Counted from the stretch's first letter, positions 1 through 7,486 are shown. The stretch is 12,568 nt of DNA from Angelakisella sp. (GCA_020024515.1 JAHHTR010000057.1:1-12568); one strand, 5' to 3'. The notes: generated by a model not told the origin, from the letters alone. A program made the numbers and translations.

Positions 1-1
1 A

Positions 2-52
2 GAGGGTATGTCTAAAATTATTGTCATTTAACAAACATTTCGACACACCCTC
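2..52. mobile_element. IS-like inverted-repeat terminus at window edge
   Basis: Bases 2-16 (GAGGGTATGTCTAAA) and the reverse complement of 38-52 (GAGGGTGTGTCGAAA) match at 13 of 15 positions, with 21 nt between them. The outer copy starts with GAGGGTGTGTC, which resembles insertion-sequence ends seen in Bacteroidales, although the family is not identified. The boundary at 52/53 falls exactly where the adjacent ATPase reading frame stops. That fits an insertion into the gene with the rest of the element to the left of the window. It could instead be a complete 51-bp palindromic mini-element. No target duplication can be tested because only one side is visible. Confidence 0.45.
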
Positions 53-1052
53 ATATTTCAATAGGGACCTGCAAGACTTCCTTTATAAAAAAGGCCAAAT
101 CATTTAGATAAACATATCTTGTCGTAAAGATGATATTCCATCCTTGTCCCGAGAGTTCTTGAATCAGATTAGTCACTGCATCTAAATCACTAATTTCAGC
201 AAGTCTCTCTGCCGAATCAATAACAAATATCTTTACCTCTTCATTTTTATAAGCATCTAGAAACTGAGAGATGGTATAATTCTCAGAAAATCTAAATATA
301 TCATTAACATTTTGTACATTCAATTCATTGGCCTTGAAAACACAGATCGGATTATCTTTCACATTTTTTACATAAAAGTCTTTAAATATTGCTGTCTTAC
401 CACAGCCTCCCTCTCCTGCAATTATGATATTTTTATGATTTCGACAATTTTCGCCAATGTTTTCGACTATTGCCGTTCTATCGATTTTGATTTTCTGCCC
501 ATTAAACGGGATTTCAGTTTGAATATCCTTCAAAATATTCTCATTATGCGCAACTATACTGTCTATTAAATTGCCTTCATTGGGATTCAGATTGAAAAAA
601 AGGTCAAAAATATATTTATTTTCTGGCAAAGATAATTGTAGTTCAAAATGGCTCGGTACACGCCAGATGAGTTCAACTCCAAGAGCCTTCGCTGAATTTT
701 CGATTTCCTGCTGATACTTTGGTTTCTTCTGATTTTGCGAGGAACTTTCTGAAAATTCCCGATTGATATAGAAATATAGTTCATCCAGATTCCCGTTCGT
801 TTTTTTTGCCTTTTGAATGGAGTCAATAATGTCACCTTTATTAGCCGCAATAGAAGTTGTATAGTATTTGGATTGAAATCCTAGAGTCTTACCACCATGA
901 ATCAACGGTTCTGTTTCTATTCCCGTCTGGTTCTTATAGCGAAAAAGTCCTATCCTGCTATTATGTTCAGCACAGAACAGAAGATAGGACATTTGCTCAA
1001 ATGCCCATTCCTCCCGTTTGTCATATTTCAATTCAAACACTTTCCAATTCAT
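51..1052 (-). pseudogene. Truncated nuclease-STAND NTPase (Avs-like N-terminal part)
   Basis: This 333-aa product looks like the front part of a much larger defence ATPase. Residues 1-140 resemble the restriction-nuclease-like domain placed before STAND NTPases: a hydrophobic stretch (YLLFC at 23-27), an acidic segment GIETEP (44-49) and GFQSK (58-62), a QxK variant of the PD-(D/E)XK catalytic lysine motif. A P-loop NTPase follows, with Walker A GEGGCGKT (213-220), Walker B KIFVIDS (274-280) and a sensor-type IIFTTR (307-312). Family members normally continue with the rest of the NTPase, a winged helix and long repeat sensor domains; here the protein ends about 20 residues after the sensor. 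The TGA uses one base of the gene and two of the IS-like end at 38-52, so truncation by insertion is the best reading. The start is the ATG at 1052, 213 nt after the KTSC gene. The nuclease assignment is moderate; the NTPase assignment is strong. Confidence 0.75.
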
Positions 1053-1124
1053 ATTTCAACTTTTTTATTTGTTCGGTGTAAATAACTTCACTTGACCTAT
1101 AATTCTCTCATCTATTATGAAAAT

Positions 1125-1138
1125 TATGTGTACACATA
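1125..1138. promoter_or_regulatory. 14-bp palindrome, possible operator of the STAND gene
   Basis: TATGTGTACACATA is a perfect 14-bp palindrome about 72 nt upstream of the STAND NTPase start. On the minus strand it is followed directly by TAATTTTC, which is close to the Bacteroidetes -7 box TAnnTTTG, so the palindrome would lie in the promoter spacer. Further upstream at 1240-1256 is a direct repeat of TGTGACA. The role is inferred from position and symmetry only. Confidence 0.3.
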
Positions 1139-1265
1139 TAACGTACTGACTATAGTGTAATTTTCATCCCTACTCATGAAGTATATGAAAATATCAATAA
1201 ATAAGTCCGTCTTAAATTTAAAAACTTTCTATTAGTATGTGACAAGTTTGTGACACACATGTACA

Positions 1266-1478
1266 TTACACTTGAACGTAGCGATAACCACCTTTTTTAA
1301 TATAAGAGTCAAGGAATTTACCATGAGAATCAGCAACCATTAATCCATCATAAATACTTTGTGGTACATCATAATACTGATAAACAGCACCACTTAAAAA
1401 CTCAATTTCTAAAACCATACTGTCAGGGTCATAACCAATCGAAGCAATGTTCGATGATGATACATATTGTCTATCCAT
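1266..1478 (-). CDS. KTSC domain protein
   Basis: This 70-aa protein consists almost entirely of one KTSC domain (PF13619). The family pattern is visible throughout: SSNIASIGYD near the N-terminus, a beta stretch LEIEFLSGAVY, the central YxY motif (YQY in AVYQYYDVP), and a C-terminal SHGKFLDSYIKKGGYRY. The domain is named from the C-terminus of some lysyl-tRNA synthetases and occurs as single-domain bacterial proteins. Its biochemical role is not established, although RNA binding has been suggested. The ATG lies 12 nt after the HerA stop codon, so it is probably the last gene of the DUF4143-SIR2-HerA transcript. This close coupling makes it a candidate accessory component or antitoxin-like partner of the SIR2-HerA system, but that is only guilt by association. 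Confidence 0.85.
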   Translation of the reverse strand: MDRQYVSSSNIASIGYDPDSMVLEIEFLSGAVYQYYDVPQSIYDGLMVADSHGKFLDSYIKKGGYRYVQV

Positions 1479-1490
1479 ATATTTAAAATA

Positions 1491-2441
1491 TTATAAATTA
1501 ATTTGTTGTAATCTCCATGCTTTTATAATGTTCTGAAATTCTTCATCCGTAATATCTAAGGCATTGTTCCAAGCACCTTTTCCTTTTTCATCTGAAGCCA
1601 CAATAGGATCATTACTGTCAGGTCTATTGTTTTTATCAGGATATGTAATGACAGCTCTCATAGGCATTCTTACTGCCTCACCAACAATAATGCATTCACC
1701 AGTTTTGAGAATCGGTAGCATATTCACCAAATTAGAAAGATTATCTGAGACTGCATTGGCTATTATATTTCTATCATTAGAGTTCGTCAGGCGCAAAGCT
1801 ATCGTTGTACCACATTGAGATAGAATAGTTGGGTCTATCTCTGAAGGACGCTGGCTTACAATCATAGTACTGATTCCATATTTACGTCCCTCCTTTACTA
1901 TGCGGCGTACTACTCTGGATGCTCTGCTATTATTGTCACTACTCAGATAATTATGAGCCTCTTCCATTACTATTAATAGAGGGCGTTTTCTGCCTCCTTG
2001 TTTAAGATTGCGTGACCAAAACATAGAGTCATACATGACACGGAGAAGAATTCCTATAATATCATGCAATATTCCATTTGGTACCCCTGAAACATCAAAA
2101 ACAGAAAGAGATTTCTCTCCAATCCAAAGTTTTAGCAGAGAATTGATATCATTTGTTATATTTCCATCTGCTTTTGGTATAAAGCCATCAGGCTCTAAAA
2201 CGAAATCAAAACGTGGATCTGCAATCTTAGCCTGCAATGCTATAAGCTGCCTTCTCAAATTCATTGTAGCCGCGGATAAATATATTCTTGATTGCTGCTG
2301 CTCCTTATATTCTGGTAACTCAAATGGCTCTATTGATCCTGACATTTTAGTTCCGTCTTCTTTTATAACGAAAGCCTCTGTCGTCGCAGCCTCATTAAAA
2401 TCCTTATCTATAGGACATATTTTTGTCCGGTTCCCGCACAT
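1491..2441 (-). CDS. HerA-like ATPase, C-terminal half (frameshifted)
   Basis: This 316-codon frame holds the second half of a HerA/FtsK-type hexameric ATPase. Visible features are NLRRQL..RFDF (61-80), SLSVFDVSG (111-119), Walker B LLIVMEEAHNYL (155-166), a conserved SQRPSEIDP segment (196-204) with the arginine expected of HerA, and a C-terminal GECIIVGEA strand. The nominal ATG at 2441 has no convincing ribosome binding site, and no HerA begins here. The frame is the continuation of the upstream half, entered by a one-base frame change at the A5 run at 2420-2424. On its own the piece lacks a P-loop and should be inactive unless the two halves are joined or complement each other. HerA partners SIR2 in a two-gene anti-phage complex. 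The TAA at 1491 is followed 12 nt later by the KTSC gene. Confidence 0.85.
   Translation of the reverse strand: MCGNRTKICPIDKDFNEAATTEAFVIKEDGTKMSGSIEPFELPEYKEQQQSRIYLSAATMNLRRQLIALQAKIADPRFDFVLEPDGFIPKADGNITNDINSLLKLWIGEKSLSVFDVSGVPNGILHDIIGILLRVMYDSMFWSRNLKQGGRKRPLLIVMEEAHNYLSSDNNSRASRVVRRIVKEGRKYGISTMIVSQRPSEIDPTILSQCGTTIALRLTNSNDRNIIANAVSDNLSNLVNMLPILKTGECIIVGEAVRMPMRAVITYPDKNNRPDSNDPIVASDEKGKGAWNNALDITDEEFQNIIKAWRLQQINL
2408..2441 (-). other. Frame break within the HerA gene at an A5 run
   Basis: The upstream frame reads GGA CAA AAA TAT GTC CTA TAG and stops at 2408. The -1 frame is open here and reads on through the remaining HerA motifs. Adding one A to the five-A run (T5 at 2420-2424 on the plus strand) joins the halves as ...TGQK-ICPIDKD..., giving a single gene over 1491-3355 of about 621 aa, a normal HerA size. 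Possible causes are a true one-base deletion, a homopolymer sequencing error or -1 slippage. The site is not a good X XXY YYZ heptamer because the P-site codon CAA would re-pair on ACA. Confidence 0.85.
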
Positions 2442-3355
2442 ATATGGGTTGCAAACATTAATCTATATAGATAAAGGAACAAACGTCGCAAACTAAATGG
2501 TACAGGTGTATCTACTGTTATATTATCAGTATTTAGATATGAAAACAAAGATGGATTCTTTTCTATTGTAAGTTTTTTAAGCTTTAAAATAAGTTCCGAA
2601 AGCGGAAATCGGTCATTATCTTGAATATCGCCAAAAACAAAACTTACAAACTCATTATAACTCATAGCCCAAAAGGGGACAACAAGTTTCTTATCCGTTT
2701 TGGCTTCCGGCGTCGTTCTAAATATATTAGCTCTACTTTTAAAAGTTTTACAATACTCACCATGAATATCAATAAGAATAATTCTAGAAGAAGGGAATAC
2801 AACAGGATTTATAAGGGTATTTATCACCTCTGCCACTGTTGTTGATTTACCAGTTCCTGTAGAGCCAACAATACAGCTATGTCTGGTTACCAACTTATTG
2901 ATGTCTATCAAAGCAGGAATATTCTCCGCTCCTGAAATGGTACCTACTGACACAAACTCAGCACCTTTCTCATGACCATATATATTGACCAGATCTTCTT
3001 CTGTAACAATATAGACTTCATCATCTATCATAGGGTATTGCGATACACCTCTTTCAAACGGCTGTCCTTTTGCGCCCTCTCCGATAAGTTGTATGGTCAT
3101 CCACCTTAAACCTGTATTGACATCGTTTCTCATAGATTCAGGTACTGCATCAGCCCCTATCTGAACAATGATACCATACAGGTTAATAAATCCTTGCGGT
3201 ATCCTCACAAAACCACCTACTTCCCCAACTTTATAACCATTTCCATAAATATAAGAAATGGTTGAGTTAATAGATGGGTATAATTGTACAGAAACTTTTG
3301 TTCCTGAAATACTTCTAACAGCTCCTATTATAGCTGGATTACTTTTCGTCTGCAT
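2408..3355 (-). CDS. HerA-like ATPase, N-terminal half (frameshifted)
   Basis: This 315-aa piece is the front half of a HerA-family DNA translocase-like ATPase. A beta-rich HAS-barrel-like region (about 8-115) is followed by the P-loop GSTGTGKST (164-172) and the RIILIDIHGEY segment (191-201), whose HGE pattern is typical of HerA. In SIR2-HerA defence the HerA hexamer assembles with SIR2 and is needed for its NADase and nuclease activity. The frame runs back to a TTG at 3370. I prefer the ATG at 3355 because a GGAG sits 9 nt before it (3368-3365). That start overlaps the end of the SIR2 gene by 17 nt, which indicates translational coupling. The frame stops early at 2408 without Walker B; the missing half follows in the -1 frame at 1491-2441. 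Confidence 0.88.
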   Translation of the reverse strand: MQTKSNPAIIGAVRSISGTKVSVQLYPSINSTISYIYGNGYKVGEVGGFVRIPQGFINLYGIIVQIGADAVPESMRNDVNTGLRWMTIQLIGEGAKGQPFERGVSQYPMIDDEVYIVTEEDLVNIYGHEKGAEFVSVGTISGAENIPALIDINKLVTRHSCIVGSTGTGKSTTVAEVINTLINPVVFPSSRIILIDIHGEYCKTFKSRANIFRTTPEAKTDKKLVVPFWAMSYNEFVSFVFGDIQDNDRFPLSELILKLKKLTIEKNPSLFSYLNTDNITVDTPVPFSLRRLFLYLYRLMFATHICAGTGQKYVL

Positions 3356-4508
3356 ATAGATCATCTCCAATTAGTTCTGATAGGAAAAGAGCAAAATCTG
3401 CGAAATCTCCAAGAGAAACTCGATCTTCTTTCTTATTGAAATTATAGTTTACAAATTCATTTTTATTATCAACAAACTTTGACCATTCACGGCGTTGGGC
3501 TCCAATGACAGCTTCTTCATCATACCAAATGCTCAAGTTAGGGCGATGTAATGCTAAATTTACAGTTTCTTCCGAAACCAAAGTCCCATCTGAATTCTTC
3601 ATTTTACCATACATCAATGCCACTACATTTGCACTTTGGTTTACCTTTAAAGCATTTATAATAGTGTCATTGATATGTTCATCACCAAAAGAATAACCAC
3701 AGACAAACAATACTGCATGTGGTTTCAAAAGAAAATTCGTTAATCTGTCGGACATTGCTAAAAATGGCATCTTTCTACTTTGATCGTATTTCAGTTTGGA
3801 AGGATAAATTAAATCTGGAGAGCCATCTATCCCTTTAGATACCCTACAAACGCCTCCAGAAATAGCCTTCCAATTCACAGAGCCATGTAGTTTCCATAGT
3901 CTCATCCAATAAGTAGGCAATTCATCTTCCTCTACAGAATGAATATCAAAGAATGGGTATCTTGAACCTGAAAATCCATCAAAGAACGGAACACTTTGTT
4001 CTTCTAAAGCCTGCTCTAAAAGTAAATCGTAGTTGGTCGTAAATATTTCAACAGGGAAAGTTCGATCAATAGAATTCACCCATCTGGCAAATCTTCTATA
4101 CGAATTATCTCCAACCGGCAAATCCTTTGTAACAGCATCAGATATTGTTTTACAGATTTCTTTTTCCAAATTAACAAGTTCATCTTCAGTAAAACCTCTA
4201 ACTGTGCCACCTCCAGCTGAGACTTCCTTCATGCTACGTATAAAGGTAAGAACATCTTCCAGATTTGAAGTCTTCCTACCAACCTTGTTTAATTCTTCTA
4301 TCATTCTTTTATATGGAGTCGTCGCTAAATCTTCAATATGTGCATCATTGATAATCTTGATTAAGCCCTTCATATCTGGGAGTAACGGACTCCCTGAAAT
4401 TTTAACAGACAAAGGACAACCTGCCGCAAGAAGGAAGCCAAGCGGAGCTTTATTTTGTGACAAAAGCAATCTTAAACTTCTTAAATGTCTTATTTGATCA
4501 TATTTCAT
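3339..4508 (-). CDS. SIR2-like NADase of a SIR2-HerA defence pair
   Basis: This 389-aa protein shows the diverged sirtuin fold used by defence NADases. An N-terminal nucleotide-binding motif FLLAAGCPLS (25-34) replaces the classical GAGxS. The central motif is FTTNYD (156-161), and KLHGSVNW (206-213) carries the presumed catalytic histidine H208. CGYSFGDEHIND (270-281) matches the NAD-binding GxSxxDxHI pattern. Asn159 and His208 are the expected catalytic pair. Proteins of this type deplete NAD+ after phage infection and so abort the infection; they act in the cytoplasm as a complex with HerA. The gene is directly upstream of the HerA-like gene and overlaps it by 17 nt. It appears intact while HerA is frameshifted, so the NADase may now be uncontrolled or inactive. 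The ATG at 4508 lies 56 nt after a 47-codon ORF. Confidence 0.88.
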   Translation of the reverse strand: MKYDQIRHLRSLRLLLSQNKAPLGFLLAAGCPLSVKISGSPLLPDMKGLIKIINDAHIEDLATTPYKRMIEELNKVGRKTSNLEDVLTFIRSMKEVSAGGGTVRGFTEDELVNLEKEICKTISDAVTKDLPVGDNSYRRFARWVNSIDRTFPVEIFTTNYDLLLEQALEEQSVPFFDGFSGSRYPFFDIHSVEEDELPTYWMRLWKLHGSVNWKAISGGVCRVSKGIDGSPDLIYPSKLKYDQSRKMPFLAMSDRLTNFLLKPHAVLFVCGYSFGDEHINDTIINALKVNQSANVVALMYGKMKNSDGTLVSEETVNLALHRPNLSIWYDEEAVIGAQRREWSKFVDNKNEFVNYNFNKKEDRVSLGDFADFALFLSELIGDDLYADEK

Positions 4509-4564
4509 ATTTTTACAATTTTTACAACTTTCAATTTACCAAAATAAGTTTCGTCAATTCCAAT

Positions 4565-4708
4565 TTAAAAGTTTTTATCTAAATCAAAGGTCTCACCAGC
4601 ATCGCAAACTGCAAAAAAGGTTTTACACTTAATAAACATGTCATTCAGCAATTTGCCACCTTGCTGTAATACACACGTAAGTTCTTTGATAGAATTAAAA
4701 GTAGGCAT
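4565..4708 (-). CDS. 47-aa ORF of unknown function, possibly a gene remnant
   Basis: ATG at 4708 to TAA at 4565 encodes 47 residues, beginning MPTFNSIKELTCVLQQGGKL and ending DAGETFDLDKNF. It begins 23 nt after the DUF4143 stop and ends 56 nt before the SIR2 start, so it sits inside the same transcript. The N-terminus looks like a short amphipathic helix with an LQQGGKLLN segment. No signal peptide, membrane segment or known motif is visible. It could be the truncated front end of a larger protein left when the SIR2-HerA genes were joined to this locus, or a genuine small protein. I do not recognise a family. Confidence 0.4.
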   Translation of the reverse strand: MPTFNSIKELTCVLQQGGKLLNDMFIKCKTFFAVCDAGETFDLDKNF

Positions 4709-4731
4709 AAATATTCATTATTTAATTAACA

Positions 4732-6099
4732 TCACAATAGCCCTGCCATATAAACAGGCAAGCACATGATATCCTTATCTTTTCTGACGTCTTTTGTATA
4801 CAGAAGATACCGATTCTTTATTCTTGAAGAAAACTTCTCCTGGAATTTATCAAGAGATTTATGTGAGTTATATCCAGAAGATTTGACCTCTATAGGACAG
4901 ATCTTATCTTTACGAGATAGTAAAAAATCAACTTCGTAATTTCTAGTAAGAAAATTATTGTCCCCATTATTTTTTTCTATCTGCTCCTTAAAAGTGTAAT
5001 AAAACAATTCATTTCCAGCACTTCTTAACATCTGTGCAATTACATTTTCATAGACATACCCCAAATCCGTTCCTAATTTATCTGAAAGCAACTTGCGATA
5101 AATGTCATTGTCTGTATAATCTCTGTCCATGAATGCCAGTGTGACAAAAAGTCCAGTGTCATTCAAAAACATTTTGAAACAGTCATAATCGGCATGTAGA
5201 GCTAGGCCAACATTCGGATCATTCGCATGATAAGCAAAATTTACCGTCATAGAATCTGCCATATCCATCAAAAGTTCACCGAGACGAGATGCTGTAGCAT
5301 TTTCAATGACACTTCCTACTTTATACCGCATTGTATTACGAGAGAGTTCTGCAGGGATAGACATGAATAACCTGGAAGCTTTACCTGTAGGGTCTATTTT
5401 ACGAAAATCGTCAATATACAATTCTAAGATGTTTCGTTTAACAGCGTCTACTGCAGAGAAATCATTGGAATCCAGATAGGCATTAACAGCTTGAGGCATC
5501 CCACCAATGAGCATATATAGACGAAAATCTCTCATCATCTCTCTATTGACAGCATCTCCCATAGACTTCAGTTGTTGGAAGGAATATTGAATCAGCTCGT
5601 AAGTTGGTGTTTTACCTACTGCCCAAAGAAACTCTTCGTAATCCATAGGGAACATGGATATTCGAGTCTCTTCGCTAGGTATCAGGATGTCTTTGACATT
5701 CTTCTTGATAGAAAGCAACGAACCTGTTTCTATATAATCATATCTGCCATCTTTTACCAAGTGTTTTATGGCCTGTCTTGCTGGGGGATATAATTGTACT
5801 TCATCAAAGATGATGACAGATTTTCTTTTATGCAGGGATGTACTGAAAAGTGATTGTAAACGCAAAAAGAAGAAGTTCAGGTCAGAAAGTTGATTAAATA
5901 AATCTTTCACACTTTCGTCTGCAATTGAAAAGTCAATTAGGATATAGGATTCGTATTCATTTCTTGCAAATTCTTCAGCTATGGTTGACTTACCAATTCG
6001 TCTCGCTCCTTTTATCAACAGTGCTGTCTGACCATCACTCTCTGATTTCCACTGAAGCATACGGGTGTAAATTTTTCGTTTGAATATTCTCTCTAACAT
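4732..6099 (-). CDS. AAA_14/DUF4143 ATPase with C-terminal PD-(D/E)XK-like motif
   Basis: This 455-aa protein is of the widespread ATP-binding AAA_14-DUF4143 type. Numbered from the ATG at 6099, Walker A is GARRIGKST (31-39) and Walker B is SVIIFDEVQ (94-102). The C-terminal DUF4143 region carries YEVDFLLSRKDKICPIEVKS, in which D391, E404 and K406 form a D-ExK nuclease-like signature, as is usual for the family. The molecular role is unsettled, and the family is often found in accessory and defence regions. The frame extends upstream to 6156, but M20 (6099) starts at the conserved family beginning (MLERIFKRKIY) and leaves room for the promoter at 6134-6165. The length is normal and no defect is visible. 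It is followed by the small ORF and SIR2-HerA with gaps of 23 and 56 nt, so it may lead that operon, though it need not be part of the SIR2-HerA machine. Confidence 0.85.
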   Translation of the reverse strand: MLERIFKRKIYTRMLQWKSESDGQTALLIKGARRIGKSTIAEEFARNEYESYILIDFSIADESVKDLFNQLSDLNFFFLRLQSLFSTSLHKRKSVIIFDEVQLYPPARQAIKHLVKDGRYDYIETGSLLSIKKNVKDILIPSEETRISMFPMDYEEFLWAVGKTPTYELIQYSFQQLKSMGDAVNREMMRDFRLYMLIGGMPQAVNAYLDSNDFSAVDAVKRNILELYIDDFRKIDPTGKASRLFMSIPAELSRNTMRYKVGSVIENATASRLGELLMDMADSMTVNFAYHANDPNVGLALHADYDCFKMFLNDTGLFVTLAFMDRDYTDNDIYRKLLSDKLGTDLGYVYENVIAQMLRSAGNELFYYTFKEQIEKNNGDNNFLTRNYEVDFLLSRKDKICPIEVKSSGYNSHKSLDKFQEKFSSRIKNRYLLYTKDVRKDKDIMCLPVYMAGLL

Positions 6100-6133
6100 A
6101 TTTAATGTGCTTATTATTCTAATATTATGTCTA

Positions 6134-6165
6134 CTAAAATACACATTATAATTCAAACAGCAAAA
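6134..6165 (-). promoter_or_regulatory. Probable promoter of the DUF4143-SIR2-HerA operon
   Basis: On the minus strand a TTTTG (6165-6161) is separated by 19 nt from TATTTTAG (6141-6134). This approximates the Bacteroidetes TTTG -33 and TAnnTTTG -7 boxes with the usual spacing. It would start transcription about 30 nt before the preferred ATG at 6099. The -7 box is imperfect, and the call rests on spacing and position. Confidence 0.35.
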
Positions 6166-6219
6166 TGTTTTTCATGATTTATGTCGGAAAAAGCAAAATG
6201 TTTTCAGCTGTTTATGTCG
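6159..6219. repeat. Tandem 28-nt imperfect direct repeat at the promoter
   Basis: Copies at 6159-6186 and 6192-6219 share AGCAAAATGTTTT at the start and TTATGTCG at the end, matching at 22 of 28 positions with a period of 33 nt (about three helical turns). The first copy covers the -33 box of the operon promoter, so a regulator binding two sites on one DNA face is plausible. Two copies with a 5-nt gap are not a CRISPR array. Confidence 0.55.
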
Positions 6220-6342
6220 TATTATGGATATTATCAATTCATAATTATGCTTAGATACCGGTTATAAAGACTAATATTCCCAGGACTTTGGTCAGAATAA
6301 AGCTAAAGGGACAGATAAGTGACAAATTACAATAGCGTTTTA

Positions 6343-6360
6343 TTAAGACTTCGGTCTTGA
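6343..6360 (+). other. UUCG-tetraloop hairpin
   Basis: TTAAGAC-TTCG-GTCTTGA forms a 7-bp stem (one G-T pair) closed by C(UUCG)G, an unusually stable RNA tetraloop when read on the plus strand. The following sequence is only loosely T-rich, so it is a weak terminator. It may belong to a small RNA or the 3' end of a lost plus-strand gene. Confidence 0.3.
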
Positions 6361-6640
6361 GTTGATATGTTTTATTTACACATCATCAATTCCGGATTAA
6401 CATTTAAAGCATATAGTATTGATATATAGTACAATTGAAAACAACGAACTGCTTAGAATAAAGTTTTTGGATGGTTTTATATCTGAATTATGTTCTTGTA
6501 AAATCAATTAATCAAGTTGTAAAGAAAAGCAAATGCTGTCAATTTTACAAAAAACAAAAGGAAACGCTGTCGAAATCAAAGTATGATTGCATCCAAAAGA
6601 ATATTGAACGTTTCATATTCTGTATGACTACGATTTGACC

Positions 6641-6925
6641 GGTTTAGTTTAGAACTGTTTCATATATACAAGAACTAAACTAAACTGCTATATATTTTAT
6701 TTAGAAAACGATTGTTGTAAGCATCATACTTAAAATTAAATCATACTCTAAAAATCGCTCAAAATTGGGCTAAATCCTCATTTGCTTTTCTTTGCATGTA
6801 GTTGACCTTTTTTTGTCAGCAGACTGTCACCCAGACAAACAATTTAGCAAGAATACCATTTATTATCTACCTGATATACAGAGTATTGTAAATAAAAGCA
6901 AATGAATTATATACTTTCTGCGTGG
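6641..6925 (+). repeat. Flanking element, left copy
   Basis: The copy opens with an 11-bp perfect inverted repeat, GTTTAGTTTAG (6642-6652) and CTAAACTAAAC (6675-6685), separated by 22 nt. It continues with TTTGCATGTAGTT (6791-6803), TGATATACAG (6872-6881) and CTGCGTGG (6918-6925). The same four blocks recur in order at 11875-12180 in the same orientation. The spacing from TTTGCA to TGATATACAG is 81 versus 80 nt, and from TGATATACAG to CTGCGTGG it is exactly 46 nt in both. The 49-nt head is about 90% identical between copies; the rest is diverged. The four-gene ATPase-CBASS operon lies between the two copies. Confidence 0.7.
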
Positions 6926-6961
6926 GGAAGTAGATTAAAACGCTGATAATCAGTACTTTAT

Positions 6962-7018
6962 AAGATTTTATCTGTCTTTTTTACGATAACTTGTTATCCA
7001 TCAGGCAGATAAAATCTT
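6962..7018. repeat. Nested inverted repeats
   Basis: A 13-bp perfect inverted repeat, AAGATTTTATCTG at 6962-6974 and CAGATAAAATCTT at 7006-7018, encloses a second perfect one, GATAAC-TT-GTTATC, at 6985-6998. CTGATAATCAG just upstream (6942-6952) is also symmetric. Nested symmetry of this kind is common at recombinase or operator sites and can fold as a two-arm RNA, but no protein is known to bind here. Confidence 0.5.
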
Positions 7019-7098
7019 TTCTTTTGTTTGCAAGTAGTTTCCATATTTGCATTTGATAGGTCTTTATTTGCAGGTATTTTCACCTGTTTTTTCCAATT

Positions 7099-7178
7099 TT
7101 GTCCCTCCGTTGTACCTTGAGTACAAAAACTTGACAAAATTCTTGTCCCTCTTTGTCCCTTCATGTTCCGAGGGACAA
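7099..7178. repeat. TTGTCCCT motif cluster
   Basis: TTGTCCCT occurs at 7099-7106, 7143-7150 and 7153-7160, with an inverted copy AGGGACAA at 7171-7178. A small hairpin TTGTAC-CTTGA-GTACAA sits between them at 7110-7126. A related ATGTCCCT appears in the right-hand noncoding end at 12069-12076, 22 nt after a TTTGCAAGTAG motif. This may be a binding-site array or part of the mobile element's end. Confidence 0.4.
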
Positions 7179-7215
7179 AAACATCAAATTTTGGCAACTA
7201 AATGCAAAGAAAGCG

Positions 7216-7240
7216 ATAAAAAGTGAACACGACTTTTTAT
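7216..7240. other. Perfect 9-bp stem hairpin
   Basis: ATAAAAAGT (7216-7224) and ACTTTTTAT (7232-7240) pair perfectly around a 7-nt loop. The T5 run lies inside the stem rather than after it, so it is not a textbook terminator, though it could act in either direction. Confidence 0.3.
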
Positions 7241-7440
7241 GTGATACCAAATTTCCCAATTTTATATAGACCTTATAATCAATAGATTAGTGTCATTTTT
7301 AAGGCCAATTTGTATTTGTTCAAATAAACACTCACGAAATACCGCAATATATTTCTCTTAAACATTTTCATACATTGTGAAAGTTTAAAGAAATTCTTGA
7401 GTTTGAGCAATTAAATTGCTATAATCCGGAGATTAATCCC

Positions 7441-7486
7441 ATTATTCGCCGAAAATATTCGGAGAATAATCTTAAACGTTTTTTTT
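7441..7486 (+). terminator. Terminator-like hairpin with T8 tail
   Basis: ATTATTC (7441-7447) pairs with GAATAAT (7464-7470). After one mismatch, CCGAA pairs with TTCGG around an AATA loop. A run of eight T starts 8 nt after the stem (7479-7486). The hairpin is strong for this AT-rich DNA, but the T run is further away than usual and no plus-strand gene lies upstream. It may be the end of a lost gene or of a small RNA. Confidence 0.4.

Noticed and set aside
2415..2430. Programmed -1 ribosomal frameshift in HerA
   Set aside because: The A5 run lacks a proper slippery heptamer, and no strong stem was seen just downstream. A one-base loss or sequencing error is simpler.
2008..2496. 162-codon plus-strand frame
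   Set aside because: It is antisense to the HerA C-terminal half, whose motifs are clear; it is a shadow frame.
6159..6219. Possible CRISPR repeats
   Set aside because: There are only two imperfect copies separated by 5 nt, with no spacers or cas genes.
6994..7197. 67-codon minus-strand frame with GGGACAA-derived repeats
   Set aside because: It has a TTG start, no ribosome binding site, codons built from the TTGTCCCT cluster, and its end falls in an inverted repeat. It is more likely a noncoding repeat region.
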